Assembly: GCA_019459485.1 (NCBI GenBank)
Contig: JAIBEZ010000094.1
Span: forward strand, 1-43,732
Length of the DNA stretch: 43,732 bases
Reading direction: 5' to 3'
Source: Prolixibacteraceae bacterium
GTDB taxonomy: Bacteria; Bacteroidota; Bacteroidia; Bacteroidales; Prolixibacteraceae
The notes beneath the pieces were generated by a model. It ran no database searches and was not told the origin of the DNA. It saw only the letters and a program-made list of their open reading frames with translations. The position numbers and the translations under genes are program-made. Below are positions 9,771 to 18,786 of this stretch, in pieces (position 1 is the stretch's first letter; each line of letters opens with the position of its first letter).

Positions 9771-9811
9771 AAACATTGCTCACCGGTTTGTTCCGGTAGG
9801 CAATGTTTTTT
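9771..9811 (+). terminator. Hairpin with U-tract between binding-protein and enzyme genes
   Basis: AAACATTGC (9771-9779) pairs with GCAATGTTT (9800-9808). Inside that stem a 3x3 internal loop leads to CCGG/CCGG (9783-9786 with 9793-9796) around a 6-nt loop. A run of six T follows (9806-9811). The next gene starts only 13 nt later, leaving no room for a separate promoter. The hairpin therefore probably lowers expression of the enzymes relative to SusC/SusD by partial termination, or protects the 3' end of the upstream mRNA. Confidence 0.75.
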
Positions 9812-9824
9812 AATTCAGAATAAA

Positions 9825-12086
9825 ATGTATTGTCAATTTGCCAAACGCACCCTGTTTGTTATTTTCATATTCTTAGTCGTTCTGTTTACCTCTTCATGTA
9901 AACAAACGGAATCCAATCAAAACGATATTGAAAGTCGGGTGAATAACTTGCTTTCGGAAATGACACTGGAAGAGAAAATCGGACAAATGTCGCAGATTGA
10001 TCCCGGTTATCTATCAGATGATCAAATGAATCAAACAGTTCGTGAAGGTAAATACGGTTCTTTTTTAAATATTTTTGGTGTTGAAAAGATAAATGCCCTG
10101 CAAAAGATTGCAATGGAAGAGAGCAGATTAAAAATTCCTTTGATTATTGGAAGGGATGTTATTCACGGTTACCGAACCATTTTTCCGATACCGCTGGGTA
10201 TGGCTGCCACCTGGAATCCGCAAATTGTAAAAAAAGCCTTCCGGATTTCTTCTGTCGAAGCTTCTTCTCAGGGAATCCGATGGACTTTTGCCCCGATGAT
10301 AGACATTACCTGGGATCCACGCTGGGGAAGAATAGCCGAAGGTTGCGGCGAAGATCCTTATCTTGCCTCCGCTCTTGCTAAAGCAATGGTTGAAGGGATA
10401 CAGGGAGACGACCTGACCGATCCGACAGCTGTAGCTGCATGTGCCAAACACTTTGTTGGTTATGGATTTGCTGAAGGCGGACGCGACTACAATACTACTT
10501 ATATCTCGGAGCCTGTTCTCCGGAATGTTGTGCTCAAACCTTTTAAAGCGGCAAAAGATGCCGGAGCGCTCACTTTCATGTCGGCGTTTAACGATTTAAA
10601 TGGAGTACCCACTTCAGGAAACGAATTTACACTGCGCCAGATTCTGCGCGATGAATGGCACTATGAAGGAATGGTCGTGAGCGACTGGGCTTCGGTTACC
10701 GAGATGATTTCTCATGGTTATTGTGCCAACGAAAAAGAAGCTGCTTTAAAAGCAATTACCGCAGGTGTTGATATGGAAATGTCGAGCACAAGTTATATGA
10801 ACCATCTAAAAAGCCTGATCGATGAGGGTAAAGTAAATCTGACCCTGATTGATGAAGCTGTTAAAAATATTTTGCGCCTGAAATTTAAACTGGGATTATT
10901 CGAAAATCCCTATGTAAATCCGGAAGCTGAAAAACAAATACTTGCACCTGAGTTCTTAGATCACGCGAGAACTGTAGCCAGGCAAAGCGCTGTTTTACTG
11001 AAAAATGAACTAAATACACTTCCGCTCTCCTCCGACATTTCCTCCGTGGCAATCATAGGGCCATTGGCCGATGCACCACGCGACCAACTTGGAACATGGG
11101 TTTTTGATGGTAAAGCCGAAAATTCTGTAACTCCGCTTACCGCAATTAAAGAGGTACTTGGAAATGCAAAAGTAAATTATGCTGCCGGAATGACCTATAG
11201 CCGCGACAAAAGTAAAACCGGTTTTGCCGGAGCCATTGCTGCGGCAAAAAAATCACAGGCTATTTTATTCTTTGCAGGTGAAGAATGGATTCTCTCCGGA
11301 GAAGGTCAAAGCCGCGGCGAGATTAATCTTCCGGGAGTTCAGGAAGAGTTAATTGAAGAATTGGCAAAGTTGGGAAAACCACTGGTTGTAGTTGTGATGG
11401 CAGGCCGTCCTTTAGCTATCGGGAATGTGGTTGAACAATCAAATGCACTGCTATATGCCTTTCATGGCGGATCGATGGCTGGACCTGCATTGGCTGACCT
11501 TATTTTCGGGAAAGAATCACCTTCAGGAAAATTGCCGGTAACTTTTGTAAAAGGTTCAGGACAAATTCCATTCTATTACTACCACAACAATACAGGTCGT
11601 CCTGCAAATACAAAATCATGGACCCCAATTGACAGTATCCCGGTAATTAATAGTCAGGCATCGCTGGGTTATAAATCCTTTCATCTCGATTACGGATTTA
11701 CACCGCTATTTCCATTCGGATATGGCTTAAGCTATACAACATTCAAATACAGCAATCTTATCCTTTCATCAACCGAGATGGCCAGTAATGGTAACCTTAC
11801 GATTAAAGTATCAGTATTAAATGATGGTGATATTGATGCCGATGAAATCGTTCAGCTATACATTCGCGACAGGGTTGGAAGCATAACCCGTCCGGTTAAA
11901 GAACTGAAAGGATTTAAACGAATTCATCTAAAAAGTCGCGAAACGGTTGGTGTAACATTCGAACTTCCGGCATCGGAACTTGAATTTTTCAACGGGAAAG
12001 AAAATGTAATTGAAAGTGGTGAATTTGACCTCTGGATCGGACCCAATTCGGACGAGGGATTGCACAGTGAGTTCAGTATAAAATGA
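9825..12086 (+). CDS. bglX: GH3 beta-glucosidase lipoprotein (BglX-like)
   Basis: Glycoside hydrolase family 3 exo-enzyme expected to release glucose from beta-linked gluco-oligosaccharides. The 753 residues carry a lipoprotein signal (LFTSSCKQT). The N-terminal TIM barrel includes IPLIIGRDVIHGYRTIFP and WDPRWGRIAEGCGEDPYLAS. The nucleophile is Asp287 in MVVSDWASV. The alpha/beta sandwich has GEEWILSGEGQSRGEINLPG, with the acid/base probably in its Glu-rich loop. The C-terminal fibronectin-III-like domain ends in ESGEFDLWIG. Length and order match BglX-type enzymes without a PA14 insert. It is followed by the GH16 gene after 9 bp, and all three hydrolases are lipoproteins. Linkage preference (beta-1,3 versus beta-1,6) cannot be read from the sequence. 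Confidence 0.93.
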   Translation: MYCQFAKRTLFVIFIFLVVLFTSSCKQTESNQNDIESRVNNLLSEMTLEEKIGQMSQIDPGYLSDDQMNQTVREGKYGSFLNIFGVEKINALQKIAMEESRLKIPLIIGRDVIHGYRTIFPIPLGMAATWNPQIVKKAFRISSVEASSQGIRWTFAPMIDITWDPRWGRIAEGCGEDPYLASALAKAMVEGIQGDDLTDPTAVAACAKHFVGYGFAEGGRDYNTTYISEPVLRNVVLKPFKAAKDAGALTFMSAFNDLNGVPTSGNEFTLRQILRDEWHYEGMVVSDWASVTEMISHGYCANEKEAALKAITAGVDMEMSSTSYMNHLKSLIDEGKVNLTLIDEAVKNILRLKFKLGLFENPYVNPEAEKQILAPEFLDHARTVARQSAVLLKNELNTLPLSSDISSVAIIGPLADAPRDQLGTWVFDGKAENSVTPLTAIKEVLGNAKVNYAAGMTYSRDKSKTGFAGAIAAAKKSQAILFFAGEEWILSGEGQSRGEINLPGVQEELIEELAKLGKPLVVVVMAGRPLAIGNVVEQSNALLYAFHGGSMAGPALADLIFGKESPSGKLPVTFVKGSGQIPFYYYHNNTGRPANTKSWTPIDSIPVINSQASLGYKSFHLDYGFTPLFPFGYGLSYTTFKYSNLILSSTEMASNGNLTIKVSVLNDGDIDADEIVQLYIRDRVGSITRPVKELKGFKRIHLKSRETVGVTFELPASELEFFNGKENVIESGEFDLWIGPNSDEGLHSEFSIK

Positions 12087-12095
12087 CTTTAAAAT

Positions 12096-12941
12096 ATGAG
12101 AACAGCCTTTCTTTTAAATCTGATATTCAGTTCATTCGTAATACTAAGCTGCGCGGATGACAATAAATCACAACCACCCGTAATTACACCGGGAACGGAC
12201 ACCGAAACCGGAACAAACACACTTGTCTGGAGTGATGAATTTGATTATACAGGTCTTCCTGATGCATTAAAATGGAGTTATGATACTGAAGGAAACTCCT
12301 CGGGTTGGGGAAACAACGAATTACAACATTATACCAGTGGTCGCCTGAAAAATTCGGAAGTAAAAAGCGGTTTCCTATACATTCATGCGATTAAGGAAGA
12401 ATTTGAAGGAAAGAAATACACATCGGCCCGCCTGATTAGCAAAGGGAAAGGCGATTGGTTGTATGGCCGAATGGAAATTAAGGCTAAACTTCCTGAAGGT
12501 CGCGGAATGTGGCCGGCCATTTGGATGCTTCCAACCGACTGGGCTTATGGTGGCTGGCCTGCAAGTGGAGAAATTGATATCATGGAAAATGTGGGATACG
12601 ATCCCTGGGTTATTGTTGCTTCGGCTCATACCGAATCCTACTATCACGTCATTGGCACCCAGAAAAGCAATAAAATGACGGTAACTGATTGCTACACCAA
12701 TTTCCATGTGTATGCTCTTGAATGGGAAGCTGGCGAATACCGCGTTTATGTGGATGATAAACTTTACTTCACGTTTAAAAACGAAGGCACAGGATACAAA
12801 GCCTGGCCATTCGACAAACGGTTTCACCTGCTGCTAAACGTTGCTGTTGGAGGAAACTGGGGTGGTGTGAAAGGTGTTGATGATACCATTTTCCCTCGTT
12901 CCATGGTTGTTGATTATGTAAGGGTTTACCAGAAGAAATAA
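12096..12941 (+). CDS. GH16 endo-beta-1,3-glucanase (laminarinase-like) lipoprotein
   Basis: Family 16 retaining endo-glucanase likely to cut beta-1,3-glucan at the cell surface or in the periplasm. The 281 residues have a lipoprotein signal (VILSCADDN) and a short linker rich in Thr/Pro/Gly, then one jelly-roll catalytic domain (about 43-281). The catalytic motif is GEIDIMENVG, with Glu159 as nucleophile, Asp161, and Glu164 as acid/base. Upstream WPAIWMLP and downstream LLLNVAVGGNWGG are typical of laminarinases and lichenases. The motif has the extra Met (ExDxxE) of the beta-bulge type, as in laminarinases. The gene is tightly packed between the GH3 and GH30 genes (9 and 10 bp), so the three form one transcription unit. 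Confidence 0.93.
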   Translation: MRTAFLLNLIFSSFVILSCADDNKSQPPVITPGTDTETGTNTLVWSDEFDYTGLPDALKWSYDTEGNSSGWGNNELQHYTSGRLKNSEVKSGFLYIHAIKEEFEGKKYTSARLISKGKGDWLYGRMEIKAKLPEGRGMWPAIWMLPTDWAYGGWPASGEIDIMENVGYDPWVIVASAHTESYYHVIGTQKSNKMTVTDCYTNFHVYALEWEAGEYRVYVDDKLYFTFKNEGTGYKAWPFDKRFHLLLNVAVGGNWGGVKGVDDTIFPRSMVVDYVRVYQKK

Positions 12942-12951
12942 CCGAATAAAA

Positions 12952-14391
12952 ATGAGAAACATGAATTTAATTGTCACTTTTCTGATCGTACTTTTTGGCT
13001 GTGCCGATAATACAAAAAGCATTTATACTCCTGATAAGCCAAATCCTTCGGATGAAACAGTTCAAACGCAAGTAGAAGCCTGGATTACCAGCCCCTCGAA
13101 AAATGTGCTTTTTCAGAAACAAAATACCAGCCTGAAATTTACCAACGTCGTCAACCAGCAACCAACCATTACGGTTGATACCACCACCACATTTCAGACC
13201 ATCGATGGCTTCGGAAATTGCCTGACCGGTGGAAGCGCCACTTTACTTCACCGGATGAACAATACCAACAGGGCTCAGATCCTGAAAGAACTGTTCGCAA
13301 CTGATGGAAATAATATTGGCCTCAGCTACCTGCGCATCAGTATTGGCGCGTCTGATCTGAGCGATCGCGTATTTTCATACAACGATTTGCCTGCAGGAGA
13401 AACAGATGCTGAAATGACCAAATTCAGTATTGAACCTGAAAGAGCAGATTTAATTCCGGTTTTAAAAGAAATTCTGGCAATTAATCCAACCATCCAAATT
13501 ATGGGATCGCCATGGTCGGCCCCAAAGTGGATGAAAACGAACAATGCATCGAAAGGCGGCAGTTTAAAACCTGAATATTTTGATGCGTACGCCAAATATT
13601 TCGTGAAATATATTCAGGCGATGAAAACAGAAGGAATCACCATTGATGCAATTACCATCCAAAATGAACCGCTGCATCCGGGCAACAACCCGAGCATGTA
13701 CATGACTGCTGCTGATCAGGCAGATTTCATCAAAAAAAGCCTGGGACCAGCATTCGCCGCGGCAAATATTAAAACCAAAATCATTGTTTACGATCACAAC
13801 GCCGATCGAATCGATTACCCGCTTGAAATCCTGAACGATCCGGAAGCAGCAAAATATGTGGATGGTTCGGCTTTTCATCTCTATGGCGGATCAATTGACG
13901 AATTGAGTAAAGTACACGAAGCATTTCCAGACAAGCACCTGTATTTTACAGAACAATGGGTTGGTGCGCCCGGAAATATGGCTGGTGATCTCGCATGGCA
14001 TGTACGCACCCTTATTATTGGCGCAACCCGCAACTGGTGCCGGAATGTACTGGAATGGAACCTTGCAGCCGATCCGGCAAGCGATCCTCACACAGTTGGC
14101 GGATGCGACCAGTGTTTGGGAACAATAACCATCAATGGGAACGTTGTGACACGCAATCCGGCTTATTACATTCTCGCACACGCTTCAAAGTTTGTCCGCC
14201 CGGGTTCAGTCAGAATCAACTCAAATCTTCCGGACAAATTACCCAACGTAGCTTTTAAAACTCCTGAAGGAAAAAAAGTATTGATTGTACAGAACGACAG
14301 CGAAACGAGTCAGCAATTTAATTTGCAATTCAAAGGAAAAACGGTCACAACTTCATTGGACAAAGGAGCTGTTGGAACTTATGTGTGGTGA
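12952..14391 (+). CDS. GH30 glycosidase lipoprotein, probable endo-beta-1,6-glucanase
   Basis: Family 30 enzyme, most likely acting on beta-1,6-glucan or beta-1,6 branches of laminarin. The 479 residues carry a lipoprotein signal (IVLFGCADN). The (beta/alpha)8 barrel begins with FQTIDGFGNCLTGGSA and YLRISIGASDLSD. The acid/base is Glu239 in TIQNEPLHPG and the nucleophile Glu334 in LYFTEQWVG. The barrel is flanked by the small beta-sandwich typical of GH30 (KVLIVQNDSET near the C terminus). GH30_3 proteins are recalled from characterised Bacteroides beta-1,6-glucan loci; the subfamily here is my inference. A glucosylceramidase-like label is possible from family naming but unlikely in this setting. 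It ends the enzyme operon. Confidence 0.88.
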   Translation: MRNMNLIVTFLIVLFGCADNTKSIYTPDKPNPSDETVQTQVEAWITSPSKNVLFQKQNTSLKFTNVVNQQPTITVDTTTTFQTIDGFGNCLTGGSATLLHRMNNTNRAQILKELFATDGNNIGLSYLRISIGASDLSDRVFSYNDLPAGETDAEMTKFSIEPERADLIPVLKEILAINPTIQIMGSPWSAPKWMKTNNASKGGSLKPEYFDAYAKYFVKYIQAMKTEGITIDAITIQNEPLHPGNNPSMYMTAADQADFIKKSLGPAFAAANIKTKIIVYDHNADRIDYPLEILNDPEAAKYVDGSAFHLYGGSIDELSKVHEAFPDKHLYFTEQWVGAPGNMAGDLAWHVRTLIIGATRNWCRNVLEWNLAADPASDPHTVGGCDQCLGTITINGNVVTRNPAYYILAHASKFVRPGSVRINSNLPDKLPNVAFKTPEGKKVLIVQNDSETSQQFNLQFKGKTVTTSLDKGAVGTYVW

Positions 14392-14473
14392 TTGTTCAAG
14401 TATCTTTTATATCAACCCCAACTTTGATTCCTTTTCTTTGTTTCATTCCTGAACTTAATTTAAAAACCCAGTC

Positions 14474-15238
14474 ATGATCATCGTTGTTTCACCGGCCAAA
14501 TCGCTTTACGACCACTCTCCTATTCAGTTTGAAAAATACACGGCAGCTGATTTTTTGCCTGAAGCCGAAAAAGTTGTTTCAGTCCTGAAAAAGAAAAAGC
14601 CGGCACAATTGGCTAAGTTAATGGACATTTCGCCGAAACTTGCTGAATTAAACTTTCAGCGCTTTCAGGAATGGGCATTGCCTTTTACTCCCGAAAATTC
14701 GTGGCAGGCGGTGTTGATGTTCAACGGCGACGTTTATCAGGGAATGAAAGCTGAATCATTTTCGGCCACTGAATTCGAAACAGCTCAGCAAAAACTGCGG
14801 ATACTTTCGGGAGCCTACGGACTGCTGAAGCCGCTGGACCTGATTCAGCCGTATCGTCTGGAAATGGGAACAAACCTGTCAGTTGCCAGAAAGAAGAACC
14901 TTTATGAGTTCTGGAAAGCAAAAATCACCGCGAAACTAAATCAGGAATTAGCAGAAGAAAAACCAGCAGTTTTGGTAAATCTGGCCTCCAATGAATATTT
15001 CAGCGTGATCGACACAAAAAAGTTAAAAGCCCGAATTATAACGCCCGCATTTAAAGAAAATAAAGACGAAAAATACCAGATGGTTTCATTCTTTGCCAAA
15101 AGAGCCCGCGGACTGATGAGCCGTTTTATCATCCAGAACAACATCTCCGATCCGGAGGAAATGAAAGCTTTTGATCTGGAAGGATATTACTTCAACAACC
15201 AGCTTTCGAAGGACGATAATTGGGTGTTTACAAGGTAA
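14474..15238 (+). CDS. yaaA: YaaA-family peroxide-stress protein
   Basis: Member of the YaaA/DUF328 family, which in Escherichia coli limits unincorporated iron and protects DNA during peroxide stress. The 254 residues match the usual length. Landmarks are the start MIIVVSPAKSLYD, FNGDVYQGMKA (about 77-90), LRILSGAYGLLKPLDLIQPYRLEMGT (about 105-130), LVNLASNEYF, and FFAKRARGLMSRFII. It is probably a cytosolic DNA-binding protein. It lies 82 bp after the glucan locus with no clear terminator between. It converges with the next gene, leaving only 2 bp between the two stop codons. Confidence 0.95.
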   Translation: MIIVVSPAKSLYDHSPIQFEKYTAADFLPEAEKVVSVLKKKKPAQLAKLMDISPKLAELNFQRFQEWALPFTPENSWQAVLMFNGDVYQGMKAESFSATEFETAQQKLRILSGAYGLLKPLDLIQPYRLEMGTNLSVARKKNLYEFWKAKITAKLNQELAEEKPAVLVNLASNEYFSVIDTKKLKARIITPAFKENKDEKYQMVSFFAKRARGLMSRFIIQNNISDPEEMKAFDLEGYYFNNQLSKDDNWVFTR

Positions 15239-15240
15239 AA

Positions 15241-16206
15241 CTAATAGCAACTTCCAGTCATCAGATAATTTTGCACATAATCGGCTATGCCTTCTTCAAG
15301 GCTGAAAAATGGTTCGCTGTAACCGATACTTTTAAGTTTTTGAATATTGGCGCAGGTATAGTACTGATATTTGCCTTGCAGATCTTTCGGAGTATCAACG
15401 AAACCAATCTGTTCGTCCTTCTTCATCGACTTAAAAACAGCTTTTGTCAGACTCAGGTAAGTGCGTGCTTCACCCGTACCCACGTTGTAAATTCCTGAAT
15501 TTTTCCGCTGATGCATGAAAAACAGGATCACTTTCGCCACATCTTCCACATAAACAAAATCACGGGCTTGCTCACCATCCTTAAAATCAGGATGATGCGA
15601 ACGAAAAAGAGACATTATGCCTGTTTCTGAAATTGTGTTGTATGCCTGAAATATGACCGATGCCATGCGGTCTTTGTGGTATTCGTTCGGGCCAAATACA
15701 TTGAAAAACTTCAATCCGGCCCAGAAAAAAGGCTGCTTTTTCTGCTGAAGTGCCCAGCAATCAAAATCATGTTTCGATTGTGCGTATAAATTAAGTGGTT
15801 GTAATTCAGCAATAAGCGAATGATCGTCGTCGAAACCCAATTGTCCGTCACCATAAGTTGATGCCGATGATGCATACACCAAAGGCAAGCCATATTGAAT
15901 ACAGGCGTTCCATATCTTTTGGGAATATTCGAGATTTAGTCGCTGGTAAATTTCTGGTTCCTGACCGATGGTATCAGTACGAGCTCCCAGATGAATAATA
16001 ATCTGAACAAATTTCTCGTGAATGGCTAACCAGTCGAAAAACTGATCACGGTCAATCATTTCGGCGTATGTCTTTGACTGGTAATTGGCTATCTTCAGGG
16101 GATCGTCGTATTTATCGACCAGAACAATGTCTTTAAAACCTTCCCTGTTGAGTTTCCCAACAACATAACTTCCTATAAAACCAGCTGCTCCGGTAACTAC
16201 AATCAT
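15241..16206 (-). CDS. hldD: ADP-L-glycero-D-manno-heptose 6-epimerase
   Basis: NAD(P)-dependent short-chain epimerase that makes ADP-L-glycero-D-manno-heptose for the lipopolysaccharide inner core or heptose-containing glycans. The 321 residues start with the Rossmann motif VVTGAAGFIGSYVVG. HLGARTDT (about 72-79) and SSASTYGD (near 113-120) follow, with catalytic Tyr-x3-Lys in LYAQSKHDFD (near 141). Family-specific FNVFGPNEYHKDRMASV and DFVYVEDVAKV come later. Length and motifs fit HldD/RfaD rather than a generic UDP-glucose epimerase. No other heptose genes lie nearby, so it is orphaned from its pathway. Upstream is a 262-bp AT-rich intergenic region shared divergently with folE. Confidence 0.9.
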   Translation of the reverse strand: MIVVTGAAGFIGSYVVGKLNREGFKDIVLVDKYDDPLKIANYQSKTYAEMIDRDQFFDWLAIHEKFVQIIIHLGARTDTIGQEPEIYQRLNLEYSQKIWNACIQYGLPLVYASSASTYGDGQLGFDDDHSLIAELQPLNLYAQSKHDFDCWALQQKKQPFFWAGLKFFNVFGPNEYHKDRMASVIFQAYNTISETGIMSLFRSHHPDFKDGEQARDFVYVEDVAKVILFFMHQRKNSGIYNVGTGEARTYLSLTKAVFKSMKKDEQIGFVDTPKDLQGKYQYYTCANIQKLKSIGYSEPFFSLEEGIADYVQNYLMTGSCY

Positions 16207-16416
16207 AAGTACATTCCATTAAGGTGGGTCAGTTTCTGCGACATTGTTTTCATATCTACTAACTTCATTTTTGGTATATTATTGTATTTATTAGATTGGA
16301 AAATTAACTTTTATTCACAATTTTAATCATTTTATTTTAACTTACTGAATGACTTAATTTTACTACCCGTTCCTGATAAAAAAAAAATTGAAGACTACAA
16401 GTAAGACTGAACATGT

Positions 16417-16424
16417 TACCTTTG
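16417..16424 (+). promoter_or_regulatory. -7 promoter box upstream of folE
   Basis: TTACCTTTG contains an exact TAnnTTTG match (TACCTTTG) 44 nt upstream of the folE start. No convincing -33 TTTG is seen at the expected distance. The rest of 16207-16468 is AT-rich and contains no gene. Confidence 0.45.
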
Positions 16425-16468
16425 TGGTTGCGTGAGCTTGACATTTTATTTACAGAAAGGATTTTAAA

Positions 16469-17083
16469 ATGGAATTTACACTGAACGGGAAAGACGGAAG
16501 CTACCGGAAGGTTGAAAAATATGATCCGGAGACAACTGAAAAATTAAGCGAACATTACAGGAATATCCTCGAACTATTGGGCGAAAACGCAGACCGTGAA
16601 GGCTTACAGCGGACACCCACGCGCGTTGCCAAATCCATGCAGTTCCTGCTTCAGGGCTACGAACAGGATCCGGAAGAAATTTTGAGATCAGCGATGTTTA
16701 AGGAAGATTACCGCCAAATGGTGATAGTAAAAGACATTGAGATTTATTCGATGTGCGAACACCACATGTTGCCTTTTATTGGCAAGGCGCACATCGGTTA
16801 CATTCCCAATGGCTACATTACAGGGCTCAGCAAAATTGCCCGTGTGGTTGACGCGTATGCCCGCCGGCTTCAGGTTCAGGAACGATTGACCACCCAAATA
16901 AAAGAATGCATTCAAAATACGCTTAACCCGTTGGGAGTTGCTGTTGTAATTGAAGCGCAACACTTGTGCATGCAAATGCGGGGCGTCCAGAAACAAAACT
17001 CAACCACTACGACCTCCGACTTTACGGGTGCTTTCGAACGGGTGGCTACGAGGGAGGAATTTATCAGGTTGATAAGAAACTAA
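16469..17083 (+). CDS. folE: GTP cyclohydrolase I
   Basis: Zinc enzyme converting GTP to 7,8-dihydroneopterin triphosphate, the first step of tetrahydrofolate (and of queuosine precursor) synthesis. The 204 residues show [15 protein letters not shown], then the zinc-ligand region [36 protein letters not shown], and [14 protein letters not shown] with the second cysteine ligand. Length is typical of the homodecameric FolE1 type. It stands alone behind a -7 box. No riboswitch-like leader is recognised. Downstream is a separate small secreted-protein gene. Confidence 0.97.
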   Translation: MEFTLNGKDGSYRKVEKYDPETTEKLSEHYRNILELLGENADREGLQRTPTRVAKSMQFLLQGYEQDPEEILRSAMFKEDYRQMVIVKDIEIYSMCEHHMLPFIGKAHIGYIPNGYITGLSKIARVVDAYARRLQVQERLTTQIKECIQNTLNPLGVAVVIEAQHLCMQMRGVQKQNSTTTTSDFTGAFERVATREEFIRLIRN

Positions 17084-17155
17084 AATTGATTAAAATTTAA
17101 TATAAGTATTAACTAAACTTAACTAACCTGATTTTTTTTATTCTCGGCGTATTTT

Positions 17156-17163
17156 TACTTTTG
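17156..17163 (+). promoter_or_regulatory. -7 box directly in front of a small gene
   Basis: TACTTTTG fits TAnnTTTG exactly and is followed by C, as is common in Bacteroidota. Its G is only 7 nt before the ATG at 17170, so transcription would begin at or next to the start codon and the mRNA would be almost leaderless. Confidence 0.45.
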
Positions 17164-17169
17164 CCGCAA

Positions 17170-17484
17170 ATGAAAGTGACAAAAAATATATTATTCCGGT
17201 TTCTATTTCTGATAACCGTACTTTTTTGCCTCGGGCTTGAAGTATATTCTGAATCTGATTCTCCAGTCAATAGTGTGGAACTTTCTGAAAAAATGAATTG
17301 TGCTGACAATATTGTCAGTATAGATATTGATGCTTTTGATGATGACCACATGAGTAAGCCTTATGAAACATTTTGGATAGCCGAACGGCATACCTGCTTG
17401 CCTATTCCAAACAATCCGTTTCTGGGACATTTATTTTCCTTATCAAACTGGCAACCACCGCAAAAGTCGTTTTTCAGGACTTAA
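17170..17484 (+). CDS. Small secreted or membrane-anchored protein of unknown function
   Basis: I do not recognise this 104-residue protein. It begins with a basic stretch and a hydrophobic helix (MKVTKNILFRFLFLITVLFC), consistent with a signal peptide or anchor. An acidic middle (SIDIDAFDDDHM) and a polar C-terminal part with aromatics follow. No domain motif is visible. The ATG at 17170 is preferred over the in-frame TTG at 17161, because 17161 lies within the -7 box. It sits between folE and terC with its own promoter-like box and no operon partner. Codon use looks ordinary, so it is probably expressed, but a chance frame cannot be excluded. Confidence 0.5.
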   Translation: MKVTKNILFRFLFLITVLFCLGLEVYSESDSPVNSVELSEKMNCADNIVSIDIDAFDDDHMSKPYETFWIAERHTCLPIPNNPFLGHLFSLSNWQPPQKSFFRT

Positions 17485-17487
17485 ATA

Positions 17488-17843
17488 TTTGAATCACAAC
17501 AAATTATTCAAATATCAACTACTACAGCAAATATAAAATACAGAATATTTTAGAAAAAACTTCGGAATAATAAAACACTGAAATTGTTTCTAATAACTGC
17601 TGCCATTACACTGCTGATAATTTTTGTGGCTCTGATCCTGATTTAATTACCACAATTTTTTAAACGCATTTGATTACACCAACCCAAACGGTATTTCGGG
17701 TATCTTAGAATTCTTAACCAAATTTTTCAACAAATTATGGCAGGGATCGGCAACATAAAGATATCATTGAAATCCGGATTCGGTTTTCCTGTCAGTTGAC
17801 AGGAGCTTTTTACAAAAAAAAACAAAAACTTTAAAATTCAACT
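17488..17843. other. Intergenic stretch before terC
   Basis: This 356-base AT-rich region holds no convincing gene. A short open frame at 17584-17646 encodes a 20-residue hydrophobic stretch (LFLITAAITLLIIFVALILI) but begins with TTG and has no ATG. A small hairpin lies at 17788-17803 (CCTGTC/GACAGG) followed by a T-rich run, in the leader of terC. TerC relatives in other phyla can carry a manganese riboswitch leader, but I cannot fit that structure here. Confidence 0.5.
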
Positions 17844-18785
17844 ATGGTTATTGACGGGTATGTTTGGGCCGGTTTTATTGCGTTTGTAATATTATTACTG
17901 GCCATCGACTTGGGTGTTTTTCACCGTAAATCGCACGAAGTGAAAATTAAGGAAGCGCTGATCTGGAGTGCGCTTTGGATATCGCTTGCACTAATTTTCA
18001 ATTATGGAATCTATGTATTCATGGGAAAAGAAAAAGCCCTTGAATTCCTTGCCGGATATTTGATTGAAAAATCGCTGAGTGTTGATAATTTATTTGTCTT
18101 TATTATGCTGTTTTCATACTTTAACGTGAATCCGGTCTATCAGCATAAAGTACTGTTCTGGGGCATATTGGGAGCATTGGTTATGCGCGCGGCCTTCATT
18201 TTTGCCGGTGTTGCGCTTATCACTAAATTTCATTGGATTATATACATTTTCGGGGCTTTCCTGATTCTAACCGGCATAAAAATGCTGCTTCAAAAGGAAG
18301 GAGAAATCGCTCCGGACAAAAATCCATTGGTCAGGTTGTTCAAGAAATTCTTTCCGGTTACCGATCAAATGCACGAAGGTAAATTTTTCGTCAAACTGAA
18401 TTCAAAAACGGTAGCCACTCCCCTTTTTGTGGTATTACTCATAGTCGAATTTACAGACTTAATATTTGCTGTCGATTCGATACCCGCGATTTTAGCCATA
18501 TCGAACGATACATTTATCATTTTCACGTCCAATGTTTTTGCCATTTTAGGTCTGCGAGCCCTGTACTTTGCCCTTGCCGGAATAACCAAATATTTTCATT
18601 ACCTCAAATATGGTTTGTCTGCCATTTTGGTTTTCGTTGGAACAAAAATGGTGATTGCCGGATTTTACAAGATTCCAATTCTGTATTCTCTTTTAACTAT
18701 TCTTGGGATACTATTTGTATCAATTATGCTTTCAATTCTATTTCCTCAAAAGGAAAAAAATATCCAATTAATTAAAACATCATAA
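17844..18785 (+). CDS. TerC/Alx-family integral membrane protein
   Basis: Multi-pass inner-membrane protein of the TerC family (tellurite resistance / Alx), members of which are linked to manganese export and metal loading of exported proteins. The 313 residues hold about eight to nine transmembrane helices. Family signatures are FLAGYLIEKSLSVDNLFVFI (about 74-93), LVMRAAFIFAG, and VVLLIVEFTDLIFAVDSIPA (about 197-216) with its conserved acidic residues. FTSNVFAILGLRALYFAL and FVGTKMV follow. A longer cytoplasmic loop lies near 150-190. It is coupled to the following zinc-ribbon gene, with one base between stop and start. Substrate is inferred from family. Confidence 0.9.
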   Translation: MVIDGYVWAGFIAFVILLLAIDLGVFHRKSHEVKIKEALIWSALWISLALIFNYGIYVFMGKEKALEFLAGYLIEKSLSVDNLFVFIMLFSYFNVNPVYQHKVLFWGILGALVMRAAFIFAGVALITKFHWIIYIFGAFLILTGIKMLLQKEGEIAPDKNPLVRLFKKFFPVTDQMHEGKFFVKLNSKTVATPLFVVLLIVEFTDLIFAVDSIPAILAISNDTFIIFTSNVFAILGLRALYFALAGITKYFHYLKYGLSAILVFVGTKMVIAGFYKIPILYSLLTILGILFVSIMLSILFPQKEKNIQLIKTS

Positions 18786-18786
18786 C

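Noticed and set aside
17584-17646. Hydrophobic 20-residue microprotein
   Set aside because: It begins with TTG and has no ATG or clear ribosome-binding site, so I kept it only as a note on the gap.
17700-17843. Manganese (yybP-ykoY) riboswitch before terC
   Set aside because: Only one small hairpin (17788-17803) is visible, and the conserved loops of that riboswitch could not be matched.
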